Part shown: piece after piece, positions 17,465-25,871 of the stretch
How positions within the stretch are numbered: position 1 is the stretch's first letter
Layout: the number at the start of each line of letters is the position of its first letter
Source: Litoreibacter albidus
Lineage (GTDB): Bacteria; Pseudomonadota; Alphaproteobacteria; Rhodobacterales; Rhodobacteraceae
NCBI RefSeq assembly: GCF_900107015.1
Contig: NZ_FNOI01000005.1
Coordinates: 1-64,000 of the forward strand
Direction of reading: 5' to 3'
DNA length: 64,000 nt
Notes under the pieces: generated by a model
Seen by the model: the letters and a program-made list of their open reading frames with translations, nothing else
What the model was told of the DNA's origin: nothing
Database searches by the model: none
Position numbers and translations under genes: made by a program

Positions 17465-18193
17465 TTATCGTCCTGTCTCTTCGCGCCATGCGTTGAATTT
17501 CAAAATGCTCTCGTCATCGGTCCCCGGATAAAGCCCGATGATCCCCGCGCCGCCGTTAACCTGCTCAAGAACGAAGTCCTCATAGGCCTCCATTTCCGTG
17601 CATTCCGCCGCGATCTCATCCGCCAGATGCGCCGGAATAACCATGACGCCGTCGCCGTCGCCCAGCATCACATCACCGGGGAAGACCGCCGCATCACCGC
17701 AGGAAATCGGCACGTTAAGGTCGATTGCTTCGTGCAAGGTCAGGTTCGTCGGCGCGGACGGGCGGGCGAAATACGCGGGCATATCCAGCGCACCGATACC
17801 CGCCGCATCACGCACGCCACCGTCGGACACCACACCCGCCACACCGCGCTGCTGCAGTCGCGTGACTAAGATCGAACCGGCCGTAGCGGCGCGACAATCC
17901 TTGCGTGCGTCCATCACCAGCACGTGCCCCTTGGGACAGGATTCGACCGCGACGCGTTGCTTGTGGTCACGGTTGCGAAACACGGTAATCGGGTTGCGGT
18001 CTTCACGCGCCGGAATGTAGCGCAGGGTATACGCCTGACCGACCATCGTGACCGCTTTGCGCTCCACCGGCGTGACGCCCTGCACGAACTGGTTGCGCAG
18101 CCCCCGCTTGTAAAGCGCGGTGGCGACGGAGGCCGTGGACACCTTGCGCAACTTGTCGCGCGTCTCGTCGGACAGGATATATTCGTTCATCAT
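17465..18193 (-). CDS. RraA-fold protein (aldolase/decarboxylase-like; 'dimethylmenaquinone methyltransferase' family)
   Basis: The 242-residue protein has the RraA/HMG-aldolase fold. The divalent-metal and substrate motif GVVSDGGVRDAAGI is at about residue 125, and PGDVMLGDGDGVMVIP is at about 180. Members of this family act as 4-hydroxy-4-methyl-2-oxoglutarate aldolases or oxaloacetate decarboxylases, or as RNase E inhibitors. The complete GGxRD motif and the catabolic neighbourhood favour an enzyme. It heads the operon, with AGGAAG before the ATG pair at 18193/18190, and probably acts in the pathway feeding the downstream semialdehyde dehydrogenase. Confidence 0.85.
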   Translation of the reverse strand: MMNEYILSDETRDKLRKVSTASVATALYKRGLRNQFVQGVTPVERKAVTMVGQAYTLRYIPAREDRNPITVFRNRDHKQRVAVESCPKGHVLVMDARKDCRAATAGSILVTRLQQRGVAGVVSDGGVRDAAGIGALDMPAYFARPSAPTNLTLHEAIDLNVPISCGDAAVFPGDVMLGDGDGVMVIPAHLADEIAAECTEMEAYEDFVLEQVNGGAGIIGLYPGTDDESILKFNAWREETGR

Positions 18194-18419
18194 TTCTTCC
18201 TATGGTCTAGCGTTTTTGCAGTCTGGATAAGGCAGGCCGTGCAAATCCCCCCTCCAAAGCATTAAACCATCAGGTAGCTGACTTCCGTAAATGTGTCAAT
18301 ATTTGTAATATATATCTACCAAGTACGCCGTAAATTGCGCGAAACCCCCAAAATACAGTTACTAATAATTACATAATATAAGTACACACTGTCTAGAGCA
18401 GCCCTCGCGAAGGCTTGCC

Positions 18420-18626
18420 TCAAGCGGCCTCGACCTCGGGCAGACGGACATCCGCGTCCTTCAATCGCATGGCGATAAGCTCGTTAAAAGACAGCGTCGG
18501 ATGCGCTTCTGCCATCATTCCCATCTTCATCCAGAATTCAGCCTGCGCATTGATCGACCGACACATGGCACCGCTCGCGCGGCGTATATCTTCGTGCAGC
18601 TCATCCGAAATTTTCACGATACCCAT
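18420..18626 (-). CDS. ParD-like antitoxin-type small protein (ParD_like/DUF3423 family)
   Basis: The 68-residue protein begins MGIVKISDELHEDIRRAS and continues with RSINAQAEFWMKMG, the pattern of the ParD-like family of putative type II antitoxins: an N-terminal ribbon-helix-helix strand and helix, then a short tail. No ParE/RelE-type toxin gene lies beside it. Instead a methionine aminopeptidase gene starts divergently 108 bases away. GAGGGA precedes the ATG at 18626. Two or three half sites of a palindromic operator overlap its promoter, as expected for autoregulation. Confidence 0.8.
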   Translation of the reverse strand: MGIVKISDELHEDIRRASGAMCRSINAQAEFWMKMGMMAEAHPTLSFNELIAMRLKDADVRLPEVEAA

Positions 18627-18649
18627 AGACGCATTCCCTCGCTGACTGT

Positions 18650-18675
18650 TATACGAAACATATACGATTCGTATA
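18650..18675. promoter_or_regulatory. Operator between the ParD-like gene and map
   Basis: TATACGA occurs at 18650-18656 and again exactly 11 bases on at 18661-18667. The second copy forms a perfect 15-base palindrome with TCGTATA at 18669-18675. Three half sites one helical turn apart fit cooperative binding of a ribbon-helix-helix protein. The site lies 24-50 bases upstream of the ParD-like start and 60-85 upstream of map. Confidence 0.7.
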
Positions 18676-18734
18676 GCGCAAAACCCCTGATGCGCGCAAT
18701 GCTCTCAGCGTGAAGCAAAGGATGAAGACGCCAA

Positions 18735-19568
18735 ATGGACGCCTACATTTCTGTCCCTGTCGCCCCACCCCCGAAGGCCGCGCAACGAACAGAGCGCATA
18801 AAGCTCTACGGCCCAGATGCATTTGCAGGGATGCGGCTGGCGGGCGGACTGACCGCTGAGTGCCTTGACGAGATCGCGGCTCTCATCAAACCAGGTCTAG
18901 CGCTGGCAGAGATCGACGCCTTCGTCAGAGACTTCGCCAACACCCACAACGCCACGCCAGCGACGCTCGGCTACAAGGGGTATCAATACGCGTGCTGCAC
19001 ATCCGTTAACCACGTCGTCTGCCATGGCTTCCCGACGGAGAAGCGGTTGCATGACGGCGATATCGTGAACGTCGATGTGACGTTAATTCACAGCGGCTGG
19101 CACGGGGACTCCAGCCGTATGTATGCCGTGGGGCGCCCCAAACGGGCGGCGGAACGGCTCGTCCAGATTGCGCACGACGCGATGATGTGCGGGATCAACG
19201 CCGTGCGCCCCGGCGCGAAGCTGGGCGACATCGGCCATGCCATCCAATCATACGCCGAAAGTCAGCGGTGCTCGATCGTGCGTGACTTTTGCGGGCATGG
19301 CATCGGGCAGGTCTTTCACGACTCCCCCGACATATTGAACTTCGGCCGCCCCGACACGGGTGTGGAGCTGCGTGAGGGCATGATCTTCACCGTGGAGCCA
19401 ATGGTAAACCTCGGGCGCGGCAAGGTGAAAATCTTGGCTGACGGCTGGACCGTGGTCACACGCGACAAAAAGCTGTCGGCCCAGTTTGAACACTCCATCG
19501 GCGTCACGGCACAGGGCTGCGAGATATTCACCCAGTCCCCCGCAGGTCTCGATATGCCGGGCTTCTAG
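18735..19568 (+). CDS. map: Type I methionine aminopeptidase (probably a second, accessory copy)
   Basis: The 277-residue pita-bread-fold metallopeptidase removes N-terminal Met. All metal ligands are visible: Asp in NVDVT, Asp in HGDSSRM, His in CGHGIG, Glu in VEPMVN and Glu in AQFEHS; the substrate-side His is in VVCHGFP. The 20-residue N-terminal extension lacks the zinc-finger Cys of longer forms. AAAGGA is somewhat far upstream (12 bases). Being paired with a ParD-like gene rather than with rpsB or secY genes suggests an accessory copy, though that cannot be tested within this window. Confidence 0.93.
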   Translation: MDAYISVPVAPPPKAAQRTERIKLYGPDAFAGMRLAGGLTAECLDEIAALIKPGLALAEIDAFVRDFANTHNATPATLGYKGYQYACCTSVNHVVCHGFPTEKRLHDGDIVNVDVTLIHSGWHGDSSRMYAVGRPKRAAERLVQIAHDAMMCGINAVRPGAKLGDIGHAIQSYAESQRCSIVRDFCGHGIGQVFHDSPDILNFGRPDTGVELREGMIFTVEPMVNLGRGKVKILADGWTVVTRDKKLSAQFEHSIGVTAQGCEIFTQSPAGLDMPGF

Positions 19569-19578
19569 ACCAGCGCAC

Positions 19579-19639
19579 CGCGACCCGATCCTTGCGCTTT
19601 CCACGTAACGACACCCCCAAGCGCAAGGATCGGGTCGCG
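19579..19639. terminator. Perfect 21-bp stem-loop downstream of map
   Basis: The arms at 19579-19599 and 19619-19639 are exact reverse complements (CGCGACCCGATCCTTGCGCTT type) around a 19-base loop. The element starts 10 bases after the map stop and has no T-run, so it may be a Rho-supported terminator, an mRNA-stabilising hairpin or a mobile palindrome. Confidence 0.6.
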
Positions 19640-19688
19640 ACGCGCAGGCCATCCTCGCTACCTCCGTGGCATGCAACGAAAGGAACGC

Positions 19689-20450
19689 ATGACCATGGAA
19701 CTCAAAGGCAAAACAATTCTGATCACGGGCGCAAGCAGCGGCATCGGGGCCGCAGCCGCCCTGCTCTGCGCGGCGGAGGGGGCAAACCTTGTGCTGGGCG
19801 CACGCCGTGAAGCCAAACTCCAGCAGATCGTCGGGCAGATTAAGCAAAGCAACGGCAAGGCCGTCTGCCTCGCGGGTGACGTCACGGACGAAGCCTATGC
19901 GGAAGAACTGGTCGCCTTGGCCAAATTCGAATTTGGCGGTCTCAACGGCGCCTTCAATAACGCAGGGATGATGGGCGACATGGGGCCCATCCCCGACATG
20001 AAACCCGAAAACTGGCACTCCGTTATCGACTGCAACCTGACCAGCGCCTTCTATAGCGCCAAGGCCCAACTCCCCGCACTACAAGAGACTGGCGGCGGGT
20101 CGATGGTGTTCACCAGCTCCTTCGTCGGCTTTAGCAACGGCGGCATGCCAGGCATGGGGGCCTATGCGGCGTCGAAGGCGGGGCTGATCGGGTTGGTCCA
20201 GTCATTGGCCAGCGACCATGCGGCGCAGGGCATCCGCGTCAATGCGCTGCTCCCCGGCGGTACGCTGACAGACATGGCGGGGGATGACCCAGACACCCAC
20301 GCGTTCATCGCGGGGCTACATCCGGTAAAGCGGCTGGCCGCCCCGAAAGAGATCGCGCAAGCCGCACTGTTCCTTCTGTCCGACAGGTCAAGCTTCGTCA
20401 CCGGCACGCCGCTCGCCGCTGACGGCGGCATGGCCACACGCTTGCTTTAG
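19689..20450 (+). CDS. Short-chain dehydrogenase/reductase (SDR family)
   Basis: The 253-residue classical SDR has the cofactor motif TGASSGIG (about residues 13-20), the NNAG motif, the catalytic Ser in TSSFVGF and the YxxxK catalytic pair in YAASKAG. The C-terminus (TGTPLAADGGMATRLL) is typical of the family. An Arg in GARREAKL after beta2 favours NADP. AAAGGA five bases upstream selects the ATG at 19689. Substrate is unknown. The gene stands alone after the map hairpin. Confidence 0.9.
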   Translation: MTMELKGKTILITGASSGIGAAAALLCAAEGANLVLGARREAKLQQIVGQIKQSNGKAVCLAGDVTDEAYAEELVALAKFEFGGLNGAFNNAGMMGDMGPIPDMKPENWHSVIDCNLTSAFYSAKAQLPALQETGGGSMVFTSSFVGFSNGGMPGMGAYAASKAGLIGLVQSLASDHAAQGIRVNALLPGGTLTDMAGDDPDTHAFIAGLHPVKRLAAPKEIAQAALFLLSDRSSFVTGTPLAADGGMATRLL

Positions 20451-20534
20451 CGGTTTGCCGTTGGTCACTGGCTGGCCAACAGCAAATGCTCACGCCCTCT
20501 AGCCCCCCGCCCGTGGACACGGTAAAACACCCGC

Positions 20535-21209
20535 ATGAAACTCTTCGTAGGCCTCGGCAACCCAGGCGCAAAATATAGCCAAAACCGGCACAACATCGGC
20601 TTTATGGCCGTGGACCGCATCGCGGAAGACCACGGGTTTTCGCCGTGGAAATCCAAATTTCAAGGACAGCTGTGCGAGGGCCGCCTTGGCCACGAAAAGG
20701 TGCTGCTGCTCAAGCCCAGCACCTTCATGAACCTGTCCGGCCAGTCCGTGGGTGAGGCCATGCGGTTCTACAAGCTCGACAGCACCGATGTGACCGTCTT
20801 CCACGACGAAATCGACCTCGCCCCCGCCAAGACCAAATGGAAGGCGGGTGGCGGGCATGCGGGCCACAACGGGCTGCGCTCCATCCATCAGCACATCAGC
20901 CCGCAGTATGACCGCGTGCGCCTTGGCGTCGGCCACCCCGGCCATAAGGACAAGGTGCCCTCCTACGTGCTCAACGACTTCGCCAAGGCGGAGCAGGACT
21001 GGCTCGACGATGTACTGCGCGGCGTCTCCGATGGGGCGCCCTACCTTGCCGACGGGGATAGCGCCAAGTTTTTGAACGCGGTGGCGCTGCGCGCGGCCCC
21101 TGCCCGCTCCTCCACCACCAAGCCGAAGCCGAAACCACAAGCCCAGCCAACGCCGGAGCCCGAAGACACGCGCAACCCGATGCAAAAACTGTTGGACCGC
21201 TTTAGCTAA
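20535..21209 (+). CDS. pth: Peptidyl-tRNA hydrolase
   Basis: The 224-residue enzyme releases tRNA from prematurely dropped peptidyl-tRNA. Signature residues are Asn in GLGNPG, catalytic His in NRHNIGF, Asn in STFMNLSG and Asp in VFHDEIDL, and the basic GGGHAGHNGLRS segment follows. A 35-residue Pro/Lys/Thr-rich tail extends beyond the usual 190 residues, as often in alphaproteobacteria. Confidence 0.97.
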   Translation: MKLFVGLGNPGAKYSQNRHNIGFMAVDRIAEDHGFSPWKSKFQGQLCEGRLGHEKVLLLKPSTFMNLSGQSVGEAMRFYKLDSTDVTVFHDEIDLAPAKTKWKAGGGHAGHNGLRSIHQHISPQYDRVRLGVGHPGHKDKVPSYVLNDFAKAEQDWLDDVLRGVSDGAPYLADGDSAKFLNAVALRAAPARSSTTKPKPKPQAQPTPEPEDTRNPMQKLLDRFS

Positions 21210-21228
21210 CCCATCCGGAGCCCCCGCC

Positions 21229-22392
21229 ATGCGATCAACCTTGAAGTGGGCGCTGCGCCTGATCGTGCTGCTTGTCATCGTGGCGGCCCTTGTGGGTATC
21301 TGGAAGCGCGAAGAAATCACCCGGCTTATGGCGGTCAATACGCTCTTCGCGCCAGAAAAGATCGTGCATAATTTCTCCAACATGGACGCGGCATTTCTGT
21401 CCGCCGAACTGGCCCTGCCAGACGCGCCCGCAAGCCCCCTGCCCAAAGGGGCCGACGCCAGCCTACCCCTAGAAACCGAAGATTGGATCGCGGCCCGCGA
21501 CGTGACCGCATTGGTGGTCCTCAAGGACGGGCAGATCGTTCATGAGAGCTACCACAAAGGCACCGCCGCCACAGACCGCCGCATCTCTTGGTCCGTCGCG
21601 AAAAGCTATCTGTCTGCCTTGATGGGCGTTGTCCTTGAGGACGGCGACATCGCCTCCATCGACGATCCCGTGACCAAATACGCCCCCTCCCTCAAGGGCA
21701 CCGCCTACGACGGCGCCACGATCCGAAACGTGTTGAACATGTCGTCCGGCGTGACCTTCAACGAGGACTACTTGGACAGATCCTCCGACATCAACCGCAT
21801 GGGCCGCGTGCTGGCCCTTGGCGGCACGATGGACGGATTTGCGGAAGGCCTGTCGCAAACCTTCGCAGAACCGGGGGAGGTTTGGCGCTATGTCTCCATC
21901 GACACCCACGTTTTGTCGATGGTGATACGCGGCGCGACAGGCCGTAGCATCCCCGACCTGATGGCCCAGAAAATTGCAGGCCCCATGGGGCTAGAGGTCG
22001 CGCCGTACTACCTGACCGATGGCGTGGGCGTCGCATTCGTGCTGGGCGGCCTCAACATGATCACCCGCGACTATGCCCGCATGGGGCAGATGTTTTTGCA
22101 GCGTGGAAAGCTGAACGGACGCCAGATCGTGCCAGCCGACTGGGTGGACGCGTCAACCACCGCGACAGCCCCCACCGCGCAGGGTGCGATTGGCTACGGC
22201 TTTCAGTGGTGGATCCCTCAAGATGCGGCAGAGGGCGAATTCATGGCACGCGGCATTTATGGCCAATACATCTACGTCAACCGCCCCTTGGGCGTGGTCA
22301 TCGCGACCAACGCCGCCGACCGCAATTTTCGCAAGGCAGGCGTAGCCGCTGAAAACGTCGCCATGTTCCGCGCCATCGCTGGGGCGCTCTAG
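21229..22392 (+). CDS. Membrane-anchored serine hydrolase of the beta-lactamase (class C-like) fold
   Basis: The 387-residue protein begins with a hydrophobic anchor or uncleaved signal (about residues 8-25). The catalytic Ser-x-x-Lys is SVAK in RISWSVAKSYLSAL and the Tyr motif is probably YVSID. The family includes 6-aminohexanoate-dimer hydrolases, esterases and D-aminopeptidases, so function cannot be fixed. It begins 19 bases after pth, with GGAGCC upstream, and may be read with pth. Confidence 0.82.
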   Translation: MRSTLKWALRLIVLLVIVAALVGIWKREEITRLMAVNTLFAPEKIVHNFSNMDAAFLSAELALPDAPASPLPKGADASLPLETEDWIAARDVTALVVLKDGQIVHESYHKGTAATDRRISWSVAKSYLSALMGVVLEDGDIASIDDPVTKYAPSLKGTAYDGATIRNVLNMSSGVTFNEDYLDRSSDINRMGRVLALGGTMDGFAEGLSQTFAEPGEVWRYVSIDTHVLSMVIRGATGRSIPDLMAQKIAGPMGLEVAPYYLTDGVGVAFVLGGLNMITRDYARMGQMFLQRGKLNGRQIVPADWVDASTTATAPTAQGAIGYGFQWWIPQDAAEGEFMARGIYGQYIYVNRPLGVVIATNAADRNFRKAGVAAENVAMFRAIAGAL

Positions 22393-22463
22393 CCAGACCG
22401 CTTGCGGTTCCCCATGGGTGTACTAGTCTCGCGGCAGCCGCAACGAACACTGGAATATCCTTC

Positions 22464-22841
22464 ATGGACCGCGAACCCTCTCTCAACGTGCTTGGCGATG
22501 CGCTGCAAAGCTGCTCGCATGATCCCGTCACCGGCTTCTTTCGCAATGGATGCTGCGACACGGGGCCAATGGATCAAGGCAGCCACACGGTGTGCGCGAT
22601 CATGACGGCGGAGTTCCTCGCCTTCTCCAAATACCTTGGAAACGACCTTTCCACACCGCGCCCCGAATACGGCTTCAAAGGTCTGAACCCCGGTGATCAG
22701 TGGTGCCTATGCGCCGCGCGGTTCCTGCAAGCCCATGAGGAAGGCGCAGCGCCAAAGCTTCGCCTTGCCTCCACACACCAACGGGCGCTCGACATCGTGC
22801 CGATGGCAGCACTGGTTCAAAACGCATTGGATGCGAATTGA
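22464..22841 (+). CDS. DUF2237 family protein
   Basis: The 125-residue protein has the family pattern LNVLGDALQSCSHDPVTGFFRNGCCDTG near the N-terminus (in pieces: SCSHDPVTGFFR, CCDTG), HTVCAIMT in the middle and NPGDQWCLCAARF towards the end. Several conserved Cys suggest metal or redox chemistry, but no activity is known to me. It stands 71 bases after the serine hydrolase. Confidence 0.85.
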   Translation: MDREPSLNVLGDALQSCSHDPVTGFFRNGCCDTGPMDQGSHTVCAIMTAEFLAFSKYLGNDLSTPRPEYGFKGLNPGDQWCLCAARFLQAHEEGAAPKLRLASTHQRALDIVPMAALVQNALDAN

Positions 22842-22915
22842 AATCTAAAAACTGATTTCAAATAGACCCAAATAAAAGAGCTATCGTCGCATTACATTTC
22901 GGACGATTTTTCAGT

Positions 22916-23212
22916 TTGAACAATTCAGTGAACAACAGCGTGGACTTCGCGCTTTACTCTGGGCCCGCGCGGCAAACCTTAGATATTGATGTAAGCGTCC
23001 CGCACCGACCGGTTCTCGGGTATCCAAACGGCGGGTATGCTCAGGTGTCGCTGTTCCTCCCCAAGCAACGCGCCATCTGCAATTGGGGAGGGGAGGAACT
23101 GATCCTGCTTACAGCACCCGACCACCCGAGGGCGATCAATATCCCGTTGCTTTCGGGCAGCTATAAAGATGACGAAAGCACGATAGGGCGAACAGTTATC
23201 AGTCCGCTCTAG
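22916..23212 (+). CDS. Small hypothetical protein
   Basis: An open frame of 98 codons starts at TTG (22916); GTG codons at 22928 and 22940 are alternatives. The peptide ([22 protein letters not shown], then [15 protein letters not shown] in short motifs) resembles no family I know, and the codon use is less biased than in its neighbours. Its TAG shares two bases with the stop of trpB on the other strand. Upstream sequence is AT-rich. It may be a real but poorly conserved gene. Confidence 0.4.
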   Translation: MNNSVNNSVDFALYSGPARQTLDIDVSVPHRPVLGYPNGGYAQVSLFLPKQRAICNWGGEELILLTAPDHPRAINIPLLSGSYKDDESTIGRTVISPL

Positions 23213-24441
23213 GCGAACTCACCCATCTCGAAATCCAGCGCCCGCGCAACGGTAAAGATATCCTTGTCACCACGCCCGCACATGTTCATGCAGATGATGT
23301 GATCTTTGGGCAGCGTCGGTGCGATCTTCATCACATGGGCCAAGGCGTGTGATGGCTCCAGCGCGGGGATGATCCCCTCCAGCGCGCAACACAGCTGGAA
23401 CGCATCCAGCGCCTCTTGGTCGGTGATGGCCACATATTGCGCACGGCCAATGTCGTGCAGCCAGCTATGCTCCGGCCCGATGCCCGGATAATCCAAGCCC
23501 GCCGAGATCGAGAACCCTTCAAGAATTTGCCCGTCGTCATCTTGCAACAGATACGTGCGGTTGCCGTGTAGCACCCCCGGACGCCCGCCCGTCAAAGACG
23601 CGCAATGCTCCATCTTGGCGTTGACGCCCTTGCCGCCCGCTTCCACGCCGATGATATTCACGTCCTTGTCGTCAAGGAACGGAAAAAACAGCCCCATCGC
23701 ATTCGACCCGCCACCGATCGCCGCGACCAATGTGTCTGGCAGACGGCCTTCGGCCTCCATCATTTGTTCCTTGGCTTCCTTGCCGATGATGGCTTGAAAG
23801 TCGCGCACCATCGCGGGGTACGGGTGCGGTCCAGCCACGGTGCCAATGCAGTAGAACGTGTCGCGCACGTTGGTCACCCAGTCGCGCATCGCATCATTCA
23901 TTGCGTCTTTTAAAGTGCCACGGCCAGAGGTCACTGCGACGACTTCCGCGCCAAGAAGGCGCATGCGGAAAACGTTCGGCGCTTGGCGCTCCACGTCATG
24001 GGCGCCCATGTAGACCACGCATTTGAGGCCAAATTTGGCGCAAACAGTCGCCGTGGCAACCCCATGCTGGCCCGCGCCGGTTTCCGCGATGATGCGGGTT
24101 TTGCCCATGCGGCGCGCCAGAATAATTTGGCCCAACACGTTGTTGATCTTATGCGCACCAGTGTGGTTCAACTCGTCGCGCTTCAGGTAAACCTTAGCGC
24201 CGCCCAAATGCTCTGTCAGGCGTTCCGCGTGGTACATAGGTGACGGGCGACCGACATAGTGCTTCCACAGGAAATCCATCTCGTCCCAAAACGTCTTGTC
24301 GGTTTTGGCGTGCTCGTATTGCTCTTCCAGCTCCAGAATAAGCGGCATCAATGTCTCGGAGACAAAGCGCCCGCCAAAATCGCCAAAGCGACCTTTCTCA
24401 TCGGGGCCGGTTTTGTAGCTGTTCAGCAGATCATCAGGCAT
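23209..24441 (-). CDS. trpB: Tryptophan synthase beta subunit
   Basis: The 410-residue PLP enzyme condenses indole with serine. The PLP lysine (about residue 98) is in [11 protein letters not shown], the phosphate-binding glycines are in GGGSNAMG, and the catalytic Glu is in AETGAGQHG. The ATG at 24441 is chosen because it begins the family N-terminus; the upstream in-frame extension is not conserved-looking. trpF lies upstream on the same strand with one small gene between. Confidence 0.98.
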   Translation of the reverse strand: MPDDLLNSYKTGPDEKGRFGDFGGRFVSETLMPLILELEEQYEHAKTDKTFWDEMDFLWKHYVGRPSPMYHAERLTEHLGGAKVYLKRDELNHTGAHKINNVLGQIILARRMGKTRIIAETGAGQHGVATATVCAKFGLKCVVYMGAHDVERQAPNVFRMRLLGAEVVAVTSGRGTLKDAMNDAMRDWVTNVRDTFYCIGTVAGPHPYPAMVRDFQAIIGKEAKEQMMEAEGRLPDTLVAAIGGGSNAMGLFFPFLDDKDVNIIGVEAGGKGVNAKMEHCASLTGGRPGVLHGNRTYLLQDDDGQILEGFSISAGLDYPGIGPEHSWLHDIGRAQYVAITDQEALDAFQLCCALEGIIPALEPSHALAHVMKIAPTLPKDHIICMNMCGRGDKDIFTVARALDFEMGEFA

Positions 24442-24509
24442 TTTGGAACACTCCCGTTGCAACCCTGCTGATGTAGCCCGTGAACAGGTCGGGGTAAAGC
24501 GCAAGGGAA

Positions 24510-24818
24510 TTAGAGTTTCGAGGAAACTCTGCCCCTAAATCCTCTAAGAGGATTTTCTACCAAACTCTCCACGAGAGTTTGCCCCAGTCGTGCCGTCATT
24601 TGAATGTCTTCTGCGTTGCAGAAGACCACCACCTGCCCCGCGTTCTCAACGGCGGAATAACCGCGCCGCGCCAGTTCACGGTAGAAGGTTTGCCGCCCGA
24701 CCATCCGCTCCATATCGCGGACATTGCGGCGCACGACACCACCGCCAAGCGCGGCCTTGGATTTGAACAAATGCCGGAACCAAGCCTCCGGCGTCATAGG
24801 GATCTTCGTATATTCCAT
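24510..24818 (-). CDS. Small conserved protein between trpF and trpB, with a palindrome-built C-terminus
   Basis: The 102-residue basic protein ([18 protein letters not shown] ... [17 protein letters not shown]) has a core of about 75 residues with no motif I recognise. Database entries sometimes label this position after trpF, but nothing here looks like an isomerase. The last 24 codons are made of three adjacent DNA palindromes (24512-24581), giving a repetitive peptide ([17 protein letters not shown]), so the natural C-terminus has probably been replaced. It is likely co-transcribed with trpF and trpB. Confidence 0.65.
   Translation of the reverse strand: MEYTKIPMTPEAWFRHLFKSKAALGGGVVRRNVRDMERMVGRQTFYRELARRGYSAVENAGQVVVFCNAEDIQMTARLGQTLVESLVENPLRGFRGRVSSKL
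24512..24581. repeat. Three tandem short palindromes inside a coding 3' end
   Basis: The palindromes are 24512-24530 (AGAGTTTC, 3-base centre, GAAACTCT), 24537-24555 (AAATCCTCT, A, AGAGGATTT) and 24561-24581 (CAAACTCTC, CAC, GAGAGTTTG). All are perfect and lie 6 and 5 bases apart. The first and third share the GAGAGTTT/AAACTCTC core. They replace the last codons of the gene before trpB. Confidence 0.7.
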
Positions 24819-24854
24819 GACGGTACACTGCGCACGGGTTGGTAAACATGAGGT

Positions 24855-25496
24855 TTAAGCCCCGTGAGATGCCGCCACAAAACGCCGGATCAGCTCCGCA
24901 TCTTTCACCCCGCGCGCGCTTTCCACGCCCGATGAGACATCAACCTGCCGCGCGCCCGTCAACCGGATGGCCTCAGCCACGTTCTCCGCAGTCAGCCCCC
25001 CAGCAAGCATCCAAGGCGCCGCCCAGCGGCGCCCTGCGATCAGCCTCCAGTCGAAGGCGAGACCGTTGCCGCCGGGTAAATCCGCATCTTTGGGCGGCTT
25101 GGCATCCACCAGCACCTGATCCGCCGCGCGGCAGTGCTCGTCCAACGCCGGCAAGTCACTCTCATCCGCAACGCCCACGGCCTTCATCACCGGCAGGCCG
25201 AACCGCTCGCGCACTTGGGCCACGCGCTCCGGTGTCTCGCTGCCGTGCAGCTGCAACATATCAAGCGGCACCTGATCCAGCAGCGCGTCAAGCGCCGCGT
25301 CATCCGCGTTCACCGTCAGCGCGACTTTAGCGATGCCCAACGGCACCTCCAGCGCCAGCGCACGGGCGGCGGCAAGGCTCAGGTGGCGCGGGGATTTCTC
25401 GAAGAAAACGAAGCCCACATACGCGGCCCCAGCAGCGGCACAGGCCGCTACGTCCTCGCTGCGGCCCAAGCCGCATATTTTGACACGTGGGGTCAT
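24855..25496 (-). CDS. trpF: Phosphoribosylanthranilate isomerase
   Basis: The 213-residue TIM barrel carries out the Amadori rearrangement of phosphoribosylanthranilate. The general-base Cys is in VKICGLGR (residue about 8), the general-acid Asp in VLVDAKPP, and the phosphate loops are [10 protein letters not shown] and VDVSSGVES. The gene precedes the small gene and trpB in the same direction. Confidence 0.97.
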   Translation of the reverse strand: MTPRVKICGLGRSEDVAACAAAGAAYVGFVFFEKSPRHLSLAAARALALEVPLGIAKVALTVNADDAALDALLDQVPLDMLQLHGSETPERVAQVRERFGLPVMKAVGVADESDLPALDEHCRAADQVLVDAKPPKDADLPGGNGLAFDWRLIAGRRWAAPWMLAGGLTAENVAEAIRLTGARQVDVSSGVESARGVKDAELIRRFVAASHGA

Positions 25497-25506
25497 TGCA
25501 CGCGGC

Positions 25507-25866
25507 TTAGCGACGTGCGGGGCTGTCGTCGAGCAGCGCCAGAACTTCGTCCTTGCCCTCGTTCGACTTGCGCTTCAGGCCCTTGACCTCGCGCTCCAGC
25601 TTCTCTTTCTCGCGCTTTTGCAAGCGGGCGTCGGCGCGGTGCTTATGCTCGCGCAGCCATTCCCAGACAAAGCCGATAAGCAGGCCCAAGATGATGCCGC
25701 CGAAAATCACCACGAAGAGTGGCAATTCATAGGACAGCGGTTGCCCCAGATAGGCCGCCATTTCCTCGGGCAGCAGCTTGATCGTCACCATGCCACGGTT
25801 GGCAAGGGCGACCAGAATCAGGGACAGGCCGACGACGGCCATAAACACATAGCGAACGTAGCGCAT
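25507..25866 (-). CDS. lapA: LapA-domain inner-membrane protein
   Basis: The 119-residue protein has two membrane segments (about 7-24 and 48-68) and a basic cytoplasmic coiled-coil tail (about 75-110), the layout of LapA/DUF1049 proteins linked to lipopolysaccharide assembly control. It lies between ihfB and trpF, as in many alphaproteobacteria, with only five bases to the ihfB stop. Confidence 0.85.
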   Translation of the reverse strand: MRYVRYVFMAVVGLSLILVALANRGMVTIKLLPEEMAAYLGQPLSYELPLFVVIFGGIILGLLIGFVWEWLREHKHRADARLQKREKEKLEREVKGLKRKSNEGKDEVLALLDDSPARR

Positions 25867-25871
25867 TTAGA

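Noticed and set aside
18735-19568. Xaa-Pro aminopeptidase or creatinase for the map gene
   Set aside because: The protein lacks the extra N-terminal domain of those enzymes, and the metal-ligand spacing and His in VVCHGFP are those of type I methionine aminopeptidase.
22402-22605. A separate small gene ahead of the DUF2237 gene
   Set aside because: It overlaps the DUF2237 start in another frame and has no ribosome binding site.
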